From NCBI GenBank assembly GCA_037042185.1, contig JAXQJY010000030.1:1426001-1490000 (forward strand): a stretch of 64,000 nt of DNA. The letters run 5' to 3'. Position 1 is the stretch's first letter. Every line of letters starts with the position of its first letter. Below are positions 10,997-21,851 of this stretch, one piece after another. The stretch comes from Sordariomycetes sp. S80-01Y (taxonomy: Eukaryota > Ascomycota > Sordariomycetes). The notes under the pieces are model-generated. The model saw nothing but the letters and a program-made list of their open reading frames with translations. It was not told the DNA's origin and did not search any database. The position numbers and the translations under genes were made by a program.

Positions 10997-13766
10997 GACA
11001 TGTCAATTGACCGACCAACCGAAAATCGGCTACGGGTTTGGTGAGGTCGTGAAGGAAGGCGACGAAGCGAAGTCTGGGGAGAGGACGGATATAATTTTCG
11101 GGGTCTGGAGGGGCCCGTTCGTTCTATAGCGCCTGCGGTGTGTCGTGTTGGTGGCCACACTCTGTGCTGAGAGGCCAGTGCTTCGCAGGTCGGAGGTTGA
11201 CAGGGTTCTAGGATGCTAGTCAGGGCCAGGACTTTACGGGACAGCAGAGAACAGCGCCGAAGCAGCGTCAGGCACGGTGCTTGACTGGGCGCGTGGGCGT
11301 CGGCGGTTAAGGCGCACTCTCAAGCTCCAATAATGCATCAATTGGGAACGGAGACTCTTTGGTTCAGATAGGTTGTGAGGGGAGTCAGAACGCACCAGCT
11401 CTTCAGACGTCCAGGTCGCGCTGAGACAGTCACACGACGTCAGGTCTTCTACATCAGGGTTCGCGACTCTGCGAATGATAAGAGGCAGCCTTCAGCACGT
11501 TCTGGAGCCGTAGCTTCGACAACAGAATCAACCAGAGGCAAAGAGATGGAAGAAGGTCCTGGTCGTTCACATGGGATGGGGTTGAAGGGTCCCAGATTCG
11601 CTGTGGAGCGGCCGATGGCGAAGTAAAGTGGGAGCGGGCAGCGGGCAGCAGCGGCAACTTGAGCGGTACTGGCAGCGATGGCCACGCGCAACAAATTGTA
11701 GGCACAAACTTGAAGAGTACTAAGATAAACAAGTAGCAAAAAAAATCGAAGGGAAAGGGGGTGATAAAGACAATCCCGACCTGAAGCCCAAAGTAAGGAA
11801 GGAATTTCCGTGAAGCCTTACATCTCATGGAAGGTACACTCGCCTTCGTTCCTGCCAAGCTCTCTGTATCTGCAGGTCAGGGTCGAAACCTCCAAAACCA
11901 CCAACTGGAAAAAGCCACAGGCCTCCTCCTGAGAGCATCGTCAAAAGCGCGGTCCCGCACAACCTCCCGTCCCGTTGAGTGGGAGGCTCAACATCGCGAC
12001 TTAATTCTGATTGAACGATATCGTCAACCCTAACCAGCCTGTACAACACACTTCAGCCGGTCACGCAGGTCAACACTAGACTCCAAGCGTCCACCATCAC
12101 CAGCATGAGACGCAGGCCGTAGTGCCGCACCCTCGCATCGGCTCAGGCTCTGGAACGCTTGCAATCGCTAGTCCCTGAATCCACTCACTTGACAGCGCAA
12201 ACCATCCACACCAAACATGCTGCGCCAGTGGGTAGCCAAGGCAAGCCAGAAGCGGCCGAGTCCCGACCACACCATCCAGCACACCTAAACTCAGGACACC
12301 TGTGAGCTTCTGCACATGCAGCCTGCAGGAGGGAAGACACGGACGCTTGCGAAGGGGGACGCAGGGCACCAACAATCAGAGCCCTTTCGTGATGCTCTCG
12401 ATGTCGATCGCCCCTTTTCCAGCCGCCTTAGGCTCCCACCGCCGCCGCCGGCGTCTCAGACTCTGGTGGCCCGCCTCGTCGACAGCAGATCACAGTCGCA
12501 CGAGCTCCATCTTTTCTCCTCAAAATCGACCCCTTTTCCTCGGCCAAATCGATCCAGTGGGACCCAAGATATCGGTGGCGGCGGGGACCGACACGGCCGA
12601 CATGGAGAACCTCGCTCTGCTCGGTAAGGGCGATGACATCAAGCGCAAACTACAACGCCCTTTTGGGCCTCTAAGGCGAATCTAAGGGTCGTCTTGGTGG
12701 GAGGGACGCGCACGTACATGAATTTTCCGACCGCTTTTTGCGGACCTCAATCCGACGCCGCCCTTCACCACATGAACCAAGTTCCCCAGAAGAGTTCCAG
12801 CAGACTCACGTAGAGGCTTGAGATTCTGGACTTGCCGAGCCTAAAGACCCATCTGGCCCATCCACATCCTTCGTTGAATGCGGGCAGGGGCATGGATCCC
12901 CCTCCACTCGCCTCTCCAGGAAACCGCCCGATGCCACAACCTGTCGAATCTGCAACGAAACGATACGGATAGACGATTCGACGGACGAGGATCGCAGTTT
13001 CGCTCTCGTGAGTGGATACCTCGTATGGTAGACCGCAAGGGCATGGTTCACGATGTGGCTTCTGCGTACGCTGAGGGCTGCAGTATTCTGTCAGAAAGCA
13101 CCTGCAGAACTCAGAACTCGCATACTGATGTGACCATGGCAGGGTTATCAATAAACTCTTGAACGGATAGATTGACCGCCTTCTCTATTCCGCGACTCCG
13201 GAATCTCGACAATACCTTCAACACATAGACAGCTCAAGGAGACCTGTCTACTGGGCCCAGTTTCTTCCTCAACACGGGCTCAGAGCTAGGAATAGGCTTT
13301 TCTGCCATTTCATGCGTGCCAATTAGCCACATTGGCCCATCCATGTCGGGCCTGGCGTCTTCTTCCGGGAGGGTTATATATCCTTGATTGAGGCGCCTAC
13401 TGATATCGAATGCTCCGTACAAAAGCTCAAGGGCGACCACCTACTAGGTCTAGTAGATTGTTGCGACTGCGATTGTAGTCTGAGATTGTATCCTAGCGTC
13501 AAACCCTTGCTGTCGATGGTCTAGAGAGCTTGAGAAGTTGTTGCAGCCGCTAAAACAGGCCCTTGCGAGGATGAGCCGAGACCCAGACCACGTTTCCCCC
13601 AGACGCAAACCACGCGGTCCGCGAAGCCCTGAGGTCACAGCTTACGAGGCTCAGAGAAGGGGCGCGCTTGGGACGCAGTATGCCCATTCGTAATCGTAAT
13701 CCTCGACGATCAGATCTCGTGCGAAGACGCACAAAGACGTCCATAGATATGCCAGATACACTAACA
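10997..13766. other. Gene-poor 2.8 kb region
   Basis: Upstream of the DENN gene and downstream of TRAPPC13. No intact gene was recognised. The stretch 12720-13160 contains a probable RING-CH relic, listed separately. The rest shows GC-rich low-complexity tracts (for example the CCGCCGCCG run near 12435) and short frames with no family resemblance. Confidence 0.5.
12720..13160 (+). pseudogene. Probable relic of a RING-CH (MARCH-type) E3 ligase gene
   Basis: On the + strand, one frame reads a Ser/Pro-rich leader, then ATTCRICNETIRIDDSTDED. This closely resembles the first half of fungal RING-CH fingers (TCRIC-x-E). Further on, in shifting frames, come traces of the second half: KGMVHDV (compare CKGS-x-YVHE), then LLRTLRAA, then ESTCRT (compare CPTCRYEY). 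In-frame stops interrupt the frame at TGA near 12822 and TAG near 13029, and no splice model that I could draw restores a complete C4HC3 finger. I infer a decayed gene. A short intact gene with unusual splicing is less likely but not excluded. Confidence 0.35.
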
Positions 13767-14756
13767 TCACGACTTCACTTTGGTTCCCAGCTTCCCCGTA
13801 GATAGAAACCCCCTGTTCCCCATCTCGCCCCTCCACCCGATCCCCATCACCCCAAACACCAGTCTGCCGTCCGGCAAGGCTTTCATAACGCCCCCTTCGT
13901 CCTCGGTCTCAACTACGAAGCAGACTTGCTCGACCTCTCCCGAATGTAGCACTGGCTTGTCGCTCCCTCCCCAGTTGCATCCTCTGCACCTCAGCCCATC
14001 TTCGACATCCATGACTACCTTCTCCAATTGCATGACATCCTCGCTAACGTTTTCCAACTGCGCTTCCAGCACCCATCTCCGTCTCCCGCTCGGTAGACTT
14101 GGGAGTGGACTCATCTTCGTCCGCACCACGAGGGACGACTTGCATATGAACTGATAAAGCTTCCTGAACGTTCTCGTCCGCCCGCTGGTCTCACTGACCT
14201 CGTAGTAGCTCACCGTGACCGCTAGAACGTGATTCCCCTCCTCTTTGAGATCAAACCCCACAACGCCCTGCAGTATATCCCCCGGATCCAGGTCGGCCTG
14301 CTCGCGTTCGCTCTTGACTTCCAACTTCTGCGCCCTCCCCACGCCGGGTGTCTTCATCTCGGCGTCAATCTTGACATCTCGTATCGTCTTCCCTGGGGCG
14401 TCTGCGGGCAGGTCGTTGTTGGCGCAGAGGGTACAGGAAAACGTCTCGCCTACGTAGGCTGAGCCGAATGACACTGGCAGGTTGAGTATCGGCGAGAGCA
14501 GGAACGGCGACGGATTCGTTGCGGACTGCGAGGTGTAGGCTAAAGAGGCGGGCGATGGGCCCGAAGGTTGCGTTTTCGACGGCAGAGGGGGTTCGAGTGG
14601 GTACTGAGGTACCAATGATGGGCGGGAGAGACTATTGCGGACATGAGCGACTGCACGAGGGTCAAAGGGCCAGGAGGGTGCACACCGGAGAACCTTGAGA
14701 GAGATGGAATGGGGTTCCTTGACGGGGTCGTGGGATGGGTATCTTTGGTGGCTCAT
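13767..14756 (-). CDS. TRAPP complex subunit TRAPPC13 (DUF974)
   Basis: Subunit of the TRAPPII/III tethering complexes that act as Rab exchange factors at Golgi and autophagic membranes (family knowledge). Model: 14756-14686 and 14631-13767, 311 residues. The start gives MSHQRYP followed by EPHSISLKVLR. Splicing the 54-bp intron joins this to LSRPSLVPQYPLEPP, the hallmark N-terminal strand of the family. The middle has the DUF974 core (VSFGSAYVGETFSCTLCAN, then VKIDAEMKTP). The end has the typical VFGVMGIGWRG-MGNRGFLSTGKL motif. The unspliced frame stays open upstream to 14996, but that extension has no family resemblance. The intron is in frame and stop-free, so an unspliced reading would insert 18 residues. 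Confidence 0.9.
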   Translation of the reverse strand: MSHQRYPSHDPVKEPHSISLKVLRCAPSWPFDPRAVAHVRNSLSRPSLVPQYPLEPPLPSKTQPSGPSPASLAYTSQSATNPSPFLLSPILNLPVSFGSAYVGETFSCTLCANNDLPADAPGKTIRDVKIDAEMKTPGVGRAQKLEVKSEREQADLDPGDILQGVVGFDLKEEGNHVLAVTVSYYEVSETSGRTRTFRKLYQFICKSSLVVRTKMSPLPSLPSGRRRWVLEAQLENVSEDVMQLEKVVMDVEDGLRCRGCNWGGSDKPVLHSGEVEQVCFVVETEDEGGVMKALPDGRLVFGVMGIGWRGEMGNRGFLSTGKLGTKVKS

Positions 14757-15638
14757 CTTGATGTCGGCATAGCCCGAAATGAATAGGACAATGGCTTCCC
14801 GCAGGAGAGTTTCCCAGGGACTGTAGTAGTTCGTCGCAAGAGGACCGTAGGAAATGGTAGGTTCCGGTTGGAGCTTGGAGTTTCGTGGTCTGACGCGATG
14901 CGCCAGGGTACCTGGACTTATCGATAGCGCGTCAGACGTGGGGTGTTGAAGCTCGCCAGAGCCCCCTTCTGGGATACTTCGCTGAGCACGACACAAAGCA
15001 GGTCTCTTTGAACTTCATTCGTTCCATGTTCATTGTAAGGAGACTATGAGGGTATAAAACAAGGCGATAAACTTAGCCTATCTGAAACGGGTTCAATTTT
15101 TGATGCGTGAGTTGAGGCACATCCAGGGGTCATTACTTGGATCCCTTGGGTCAGTAGCCAGCACAGATGGCGAGGTTCGTCAAGGTGCCGAGCCGTTCCA
15201 CACGCCCCATTGTCCCACTTCATGAGGAAAAGGTTCATTCCCTACTGAGCTCGTCAGAAAGACCGCCGTCTGCTGCTGAAGTAAGAACGGTCACGCAATG
15301 GCCTACCCCAGGTTCGGAGTGTAAGGCATCATCTGTACATCAGCACGCACGAAAGTCTCCCAGATACGGAGCCTGCAATCAGCTCCTTCAATCTCAAATG
15401 TGCTAGTCAGCTTTGATCATAATCCTCAATTCTACCTACTGGCAATTTCCTCGCGGAATCCAGTCCATTAACGCGAACTTGCTTGATAAAGCAGAAAACC
15501 GTGGCGATCGAAAGCCTGCAAGAGTCATTGCCCACTAACAACGAAATTTACTTGACCTCAACCCTGAATGGGAGGGGTCCGGGAGCTAAGTGGTAAGCCT
15601 TCCATGCGTTTAAATACCGGTCCTTCCTAGTCTGGATC
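14757..15638. other. Intergenic between two minus-strand genes
   Basis: Contains the promoter of TRAPPC13 and the 3' end of the KH-domain gene. Nothing else was recognised. Confidence 0.5.
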
Positions 15639-17580
15639 TCACAGCCCTGGAGGAGGAGGAAGCTGTGCGGTCATGTTAGCTCCTGCGTAGCTGCGAGATG
15701 ATATTTCCGAAGAGCTTACGTTGCTGTAGGCTCCGGCACCAGGAGGAGCCCCGGAAGGCGGCGGTGGGGGAGGTGAGCCGCTTGGCGGGGGAGGGGCAGA
15801 GTTGCTAGGAGGCGGCGGGGGAGGCGAGGCCGAGCTGCCGGGGGGAGCTGGCTGTTGAGTCTGTGCCTGCTGGGCTTGCGCATAGTATTGTTGGTACCAG
15901 GCCATATAGCTGGAAGCTGTTAGCAGGTCCATCACCCCTACGTTCGGCGGGAGTACATACTTTTGATAGCCGCCCCACTGGGCGTAGGGGTCCTGTGAAG
16001 GGTTCTGAGCATAGTATTGGGCATACTGAGCGTAGTAGTCTTGGGTGGACTGTGGGTTGCTGGCGCCAGGAGCAGGGCTGTGGGAGGCATGGTCGTGGCT
16101 GGACTGACGACCACCTCCAGAGTAGTGATCATAGCCACGATCGTACCCGCCTTGATGACCCCCGCCGCCGCGATGGCCGCCGTACCCGCCGTGCTGACGG
16201 GGAGGGCGGGCCTTGAACTCCTCGTATTGTTCCTTGACATTGGCAATAAGGTCTACGCAAAGCTCCTGGGCTTTGTCAATCATGCGGTCATCAGGACCAC
16301 TACAAGGCGTCAGTAATTCTCTGGGCTAGGAACAGCATAGTCAACTTACGTGACTGAGAGATACATATCCTCATCGCTTTCAGCGTTGGTCTGAGTCTCC
16401 AGGAAGCCGGAGCCCCGTCCCTTGATTTGAACACGACAACCGGTCTCCTGCTGAATGTGTTTCACATAGGCTCCTCCTTGACCTACAACCTGAGCTCTCA
16501 AGTTGAAACCAGGGATGGGCTCGAGGTCGACAGGGACCTTCTCGACACGCCATTTGCGCTGCGAAACGTCAGCTTCCTACCAGAACAGCGAACGAATATC
16601 ATACCCTTCCAAACTCATCGCGCTCGACCGTATCCTGGTCACGGCGCCGAAGCCGGCGATCATCCACCAGCTGTGGCAGTTCCTGGTTGATGAGCTCCTT
16701 GATCTTCGCGACGGCGCGCTCACAGCCATCCTTGCTTTGGCTGGTTACGTGGAGATAAAGAGGCGGGTTCTACCAGGTCAGCTTAAAATCCCTTGCAATG
16801 AGGCAGTGAGCTTACAGCAGCAGTGGCCAGGCTTTTGACAGGATAGTAACTGCCCCTGGTCGTAACATCTTGCAAAGTCAATAGAGTTCCTCGAACGATG
16901 GGTTAGAAGCGAATGCGTACCAGCGCCAGTTTCTTCTTTGATCTGTCAAACCAGAGTCAGCAGGGGCAATGAAGGGGTGTGGCAGGCAAGCCGTGGCGCA
17001 TATCGGTACGAAGTGTCGCCAGGGCGCGACCATCAACCGGAGCTGGGAAGAGGAGTGGGATGACAAGTGTATTTACCATTTTCTGAGTTGAGCCCTTGGT
17101 TACAACGTAACGGTTGCGCAAATCGTTGACTTCAATATCCTGTATGTAGTCGCCGTCTGCAACGTACATCTCGCCGCTGAGGACGGGAGCAGGTTCCGCG
17201 CCGCCGCCCGTGTTGTTTGTGGGCGTCGGAGCCTTCGGCGGGGGAGAAGCTGAGTTCTGGATCGGCGGGACATCGACGTGCTGGATGCCCTTCTTCGCTT
17301 GAAGTGAGGCATTGATGCGGGCGGCGGCGGCGGCTATCATCAAGTCAGCATAGGTTCGAGACTATCCGGAGAATGCGACAGTACCAGCAGCGGCAGCAGC
17401 ATCGCTGGGAGATTTATCGGCGCCTCCGTTTGCCTCCTTTCCATTACCGACAGGACTGCGATCTCTAGTCTCGGAACGGCGGGCAACCGGAGATCGAGAA
17501 CGGCGGTCAAAACGCGACTTCTTAGGCTCGGGCTCTCGCTGGTCGAAGCGCGAACGCTTCGCGGTGCGCTCCTCATCCAT
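15639..17580 (-). CDS. KH-domain RNA-binding protein, KHDC4/BLOM7-like
   Basis: RNA-binding protein; the human relative KHDC4 is associated with pre-mRNA splicing (family knowledge). Nine-exon model: 17580-17385, 17333-17077, 16942-16921, 16868-16816, 16769-16605, 16558-16350, 16299-15961, 15909-15720 and 15662-15639, 484 residues. The N terminus is RS/RD-rich (KKSRFDRRSRSP). First KH-like unit: IEVNDLRNRYVVTKGSTQKM, IKEETGADVTTRGSYYP, PPLYLHVTSQSKDGCERA. Second KH unit: FNLRAQVVGQGGAYVKHIQQ with the GQGG loop, followed by RVQIKGRGSG. The C terminus is Gly/Tyr/Gln-rich then polyproline. Exon 3 is a 22-nt microexon; it and its flanks are required to read IKEETGA into DVTTRG. Introns of 51 and 57 bp near the 3' end are in frame and stop-free. 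Confidence 0.85.
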
Positions 17581-18681
17581 CGTGGTGTATATGGCCTGTC
17601 GCTCTTATCTGAAATAGTTCTGGTATCTGCCGACGGGGTACTGCTGAAGGAATGGAAGCAAAGCCGAGCAGAAGATTGCGTGAAGTTGTTCGACGAAGTC
17701 GTGGTTACAAGTGCGACGAGGTGAGAAAAAGTTGGAGTTTCTGTCAGGGTCACCGCCGCCGCTTCTCAATCCTATGTGGAGCTCCCCCAGACCTTTGGCG
17801 CCAAGGCCGTTGGCAGCTCGCGTAGAATCGACTTTGAAGTGACAGATAGTGCCTTGACTTTTTCTGACAATATTGTAATATTAAGGCCTATGGGGGTATT
17901 CGTCCCGGTACCTGATCTGTTCGACATCCAAGCATGGTTCATGGGAGCAGCAACATCAGTTGCGCACCCACTGTTTGCGGGTGTTGCTCACACGTGAGTG
18001 TGCCGTGACTCAAAGTTAGGGATTGCCGTCATATCGAGCAAATCCACACGCACAAACCCAATGGGTTGTTGTTCTGGCCTCCAACACACACAAATGCCAA
18101 TCAATAAACAGAACAGCGCCTGTTTAGGCGAAGGTCGTGGTGACGCAGCGGTGAACTTTGGGCAGTCCGTACCTTGCATGTACTGCCGTTGTCGGCGCTA
18201 CAGGGTAATTCCGGTCATCTGGAGCCAATGTCGTCAACGGCGGTTGTTTGGGGGCTTTCAGATGTAAGAATGTTAGTGGCACTTCGGGTGTATTGTAACA
18301 AGTCCAATTGACCCTAGATTTGCATCTTCACATGCCGTAATACCCATTGTCAGTCTGAATAAGCCCTCGTCGCTTCAGGACAGCCATCATCTTGTGTGGA
18401 TCGTTCCGTGGCTCTCCGGGCTGAGGCTCCGAACTCACTAACAGCCTGTCGGCAAATCTACTTGCATGCACGTTAGCACCCGCTGAAGAGCCACTCACTA
18501 ATCCCAATCCTTTGTCCGATCCCCCGCCGACCCTTTTTTCTCAGCCGGCACGCAACCTCCAACTCTGACTCCAGAGTCACCGCAGCCCATTGTCCTTCCA
18601 TCCCAAGGTAGAATTACCGTGAGCCTCATCTTTCGCCCCCTAGGATCGAGGCATCAGGTCTTCTCGACCTCGCATCGCAAG
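17581..18681. other. Shared promoter region (KH gene / ILV6)
   Basis: A 1.1 kb region between divergent genes. No protein or RNA gene was recognised, and no site was assigned. Confidence 0.5.
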
Positions 18682-19695
18682 ATGGCCTCCCTCCGCCCCC
18701 TCGCCTTGCGGGCCACCACCGCAGCTCGAACGTCGACCATCGGCGCCGTTCGCTACAACTCTTCGGGCTCGGGCTCCTCAACTTCGGCCATCGCCTACAA
18801 AGCCCTGCGTCGCCGCTCTTCTCCTCTGCCCAAAGCCGCCGAACCACCCTCTTGGTCTGCCCAAGCCGCCGTCTCGAACATTTTGTACGAAACCCCGACA
18901 CCGGAGCTTGACCCTCCTAAGCGTCACATCCTCAACTGCCTCGTGCAGAACGAGCCTGGTGTGTTGTCTCGTCTGTCGGGAATCATCGCTGCCAGAGGCT
19001 TCAACATTGAGAGTCTGGTTGTGTGTAACACCGAGGTGGAGGACCTGTCGAGAATGACAATTGTCTTGACAGGACACGACGGTGTCGTTGAGCAGGCAAG
19101 ACGGCAGCTGGAGGATCTCGTGCCCGTTTGGGCTGTCCTGGACTACACCAACGCTGCGCTTGTTCAGCGTGAGCTTCTGCTAGCCAAGATCAACATCCTT
19201 GGTCCTGAGTACTTCGAGGAGCTGCTGGAGCACCACCGTGAGATCACGGCCGGTACGCCCTCTGTTGAAGAGTTCAAGCAGGAGTCGGCGGATGCTGTTA
19301 CTCAGACTCTTGAGCAGACTGCCAAGGACTTCCATCCTAGCAAGCTTGCTGCGTCCGAGGCCTTGCGCCACAAGCACGAACATCTCAAGTCCATTACCTA
19401 CTTTGCCCACCAATTCGGCGGCAAGGTGCTCGATATCTCCAACGCAAGCTGCATCGTCGAAGTGTGAGTCGTGAATGTCAATCGACCTGAAGAAACTTTG
19501 CTGACAGCATATAGGTCCGCCAAGCAGAGCCGCATTGACTCATTCCTCAAGCTCATAGCCCCCTTTGGCATCCTCGAATCCGCCCGAACCGGTCTGATGG
19601 CCCTGCCCCGTTCGCCTCTGCAAGGAATTAACGAGGAGGCTATGGCTAAGGAGGCAGATGATGCCATTGATGTCAGCCAGCTGCCCCCTGGCTAA
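18682..19695 (+). CDS. ILV6: Acetolactate synthase regulatory (small) subunit
   Basis: Regulatory subunit of acetohydroxyacid synthase, the first common step of valine, leucine and isoleucine synthesis in mitochondria. It confers feedback inhibition by valine (family knowledge). Model: exons 18682-19463 and 19515-19695, 320 residues; the 51-bp intron has a CTGAC branch site. The first 45 residues are rich in Arg/Ala/Ser as in a mitochondrial presequence (MASLRPLALRATTAARTST). The ACT domain begins at KRHILNCLVQNEPGVLSRLS and includes GIIAARGFNIESLVV and DLSRMTIVL. The downstream conserved parts are VWAVLDYT and RELLLAKINILGPEY. The exon junction restores IVEVSAKQSRIDSFLKLI and IAPFGILESARTGLMALPR. 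The frame is open upstream to 18619, but the first ATG in good context is at 18682. Confidence 0.95.
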
Positions 19696-19857
19696 GCGCA
19701 ACTACGTATTAATTGGCGTTGTGCGAAGATCTGGTTCTGGTTTAGCTGTGATTATATTGATTCAAAGACATCTTTCGTTTTCCGGAGCTCCTTGAACACC
19801 TGCAAGTTTCGTCGCGATAGCTCCTCCACTACGTGACAATCACTTTGGGATATTACT

Positions 19858-20964
19858 CTAGATGTTGCCCTTGTTCACGACGAAGGCTTCCAGAGCGGCT
19901 GTCACATGTTAGCCCTGTCGAGTGACTGAGTTGCAGTTCGGGCGTGACTTACCAATAGCAGCATATAGTCGGTTCTCAGCCTCAGGGAATACTAGCGACC
20001 TCTCGCTGTAGAAAACCTCGTCCGCGACCTCCTCGGGGTGCCTGGGCAAGCAATGCATAAATTTCCAACCATCCTTAGCACCACCCCTCTTCGCCAGTTC
20101 GTTCGTAATTTGATATCCGGCGAAATCCTTCATACGCTTCTTACTCTCCTCCTCCTGGCCCATCGACACCCAAGTATCAGTGACAAGAATGTCCGCATCC
20201 TTGATTGCCTCCTCGGGAATGGTTGTCTCGGTAAGCTTTCCAGGCGAGGAGACGCCTTGGCTTGCTCCGTTGATGACGCTCCTGAACTTCTCGGGAATCT
20301 GATAACCCTTCGGCGAGGCTACCGAGATGTCAACCCCCAGCTTGACACAAGCCGTAGCTAGATCAAACAAGACATTGTTCGAATCGCCGACCCATGCAAC
20401 CTTCAACCCCCCTAGACCCAAGTCCTTGGCTTGAGAAGGGAAAGTCTCATGGACCGTCAGGAAGTCCGCAATGATCTGCAAAGGATGCCAGTCGTCGCTC
20501 AACGCATTGATGACCGGTACGCTCGAATGCTTGGCTAGATCTGCGACATCGGAATGCGGTCCTACCCGCGCAACCATGCAGCTTGTCATACTCGAGATGA
20601 CCTTGGAAGTGTCATATAGGGACTCGTTGACGCCTAGCTGAATGTCGTCCTTGCCCAGGAACATGGGATTGCCGCCCATGAGAGTCACCGCAGCTTCGGT
20701 TGAGACTCGGGTACGGGTCGAGCGCTTGGAGAACATCATCGCTACGGTTTTTCCGGCCAGACCAGTGGATAGCGTGGTAGGAATCGTCTCGGCTTTGCGG
20801 GCTTGCTTGGCAGAGGCGGCATTCCGGACGAGGTTTGAGAATTCGGTTGGGGTAAGGTCGCTGATTGATAGAAGGTGACGAGGGCTCGCAGACGCAGCTG
20901 AGGCATAGGCTCGCTTCGTTACGCCTGGAAGGGCGCCCCGAGTGGCGTTCAGAATCGGATTCAT
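19858..20964 (-). CDS. argB: Ornithine carbamoyltransferase, mitochondrial
   Basis: Condenses ornithine and carbamoyl phosphate to citrulline in arginine synthesis (named argB in Aspergillus, ARG3 in yeast). Model: 20964-19953 and 19898-19858, 350 residues. It shows a basic N terminus suited to mitochondrial import and the carbamoyl-phosphate motif FSKRSTRTR. It also has the HPLQ loop (DDWHPLQIIADFLT), the ornithine-side VGDSNN motif and the catalytic HCLPRH loop. The 54-bp intron ends the long exon at YAAI and adds the last residues AALEAFVVNKGNI. The length matches the family. It ends about 160 bp from the convergent ILV6 gene. Confidence 0.97.
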
Positions 20965-21851
20965 GGTATCGCGTGAAAGTGAGGTTGTTGAGTGAATGTC
21001 GGTGGACAGACCGAGACCGGAAGTGTTGCTGATGAGCTGTCGAAGAGAGCAATATAGTGTTTAGCCAAAGTCTCCGGAAGCACCATGTGGCTTGGAGCAC
21101 CCTCTGTTAAGATTGACAAGGTAGGAGAGGAGTCAATGCTTGAGCCGATGGCCGGAAGGGGGCGCTGACGGTGAAGTTGAGGACTCAAGTTGTTGAACCT
21201 GACTCAAAAAAAACGGTGGAGCTGTTTGATTCACCAGGGTCCCGGCTGGCGTGAGTGGGAATCTCAGTGTGGGGAAGGACCGACAAGGCGCGCCTCTCTC
21301 TCTACAAGGCTGAGGTCAGCAGTATGAACCTGCTGGAACCCCGGTATTGATTCCTCTCCAACTGAGGCTTGGCGAATTTAATTGTACTGCACTTTTAAGG
21401 CGCCTGTTGAGGGCGTCTTCGTCTGGGCACAAATGCAGATACTCACACGGTCTTGGCCCTCTTACGCTGTGAATACTACCCTTTTCGGCTTAGTCCGGGC
21501 TTGTTCCTGACTGCGGATCGCAACGACCAATCAGGCAGTTGTACCCGAATACTGGAAGATCCGCCCGTCATGACGACGCTGAGTCTGGCTGACGTGCCTC
21601 TTTGCCCACCTCGCGCTGCCCGTCCGTGATCTGCTTCCTGCTTCTCGCATCATCGATACCTCCATTCATCATCCATCATCACCACCGACGACGCCCACCC
21701 TTAGACGGACACCTCCATCTCTTTCCTACCAAACTATCTGCTTGTGTTCAATCTGTTGTGCACGCCTAGCAGATCCGAGCTCCACCCAGTCGCGTACATG
21801 TCCAGCAAGACCCTTGGATAGAGTCCATCCTACAATCGCAGAACCCCCACC
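20965..21851. other. Shared promoter region (OTC / LEA2 protein)
   Basis: 887 bp between divergent genes. Upstream ATGs occur in the OTC leader but no conserved leader peptide was recognised. The 200 bp before 21852 are C/T-rich on the + strand. Confidence 0.5.

Noticed and set aside
14757-14996. Upstream extension of the TRAPPC13 frame
   Set aside because: Open but without an ATG or family similarity; the ATG at 14756 matches the family start.
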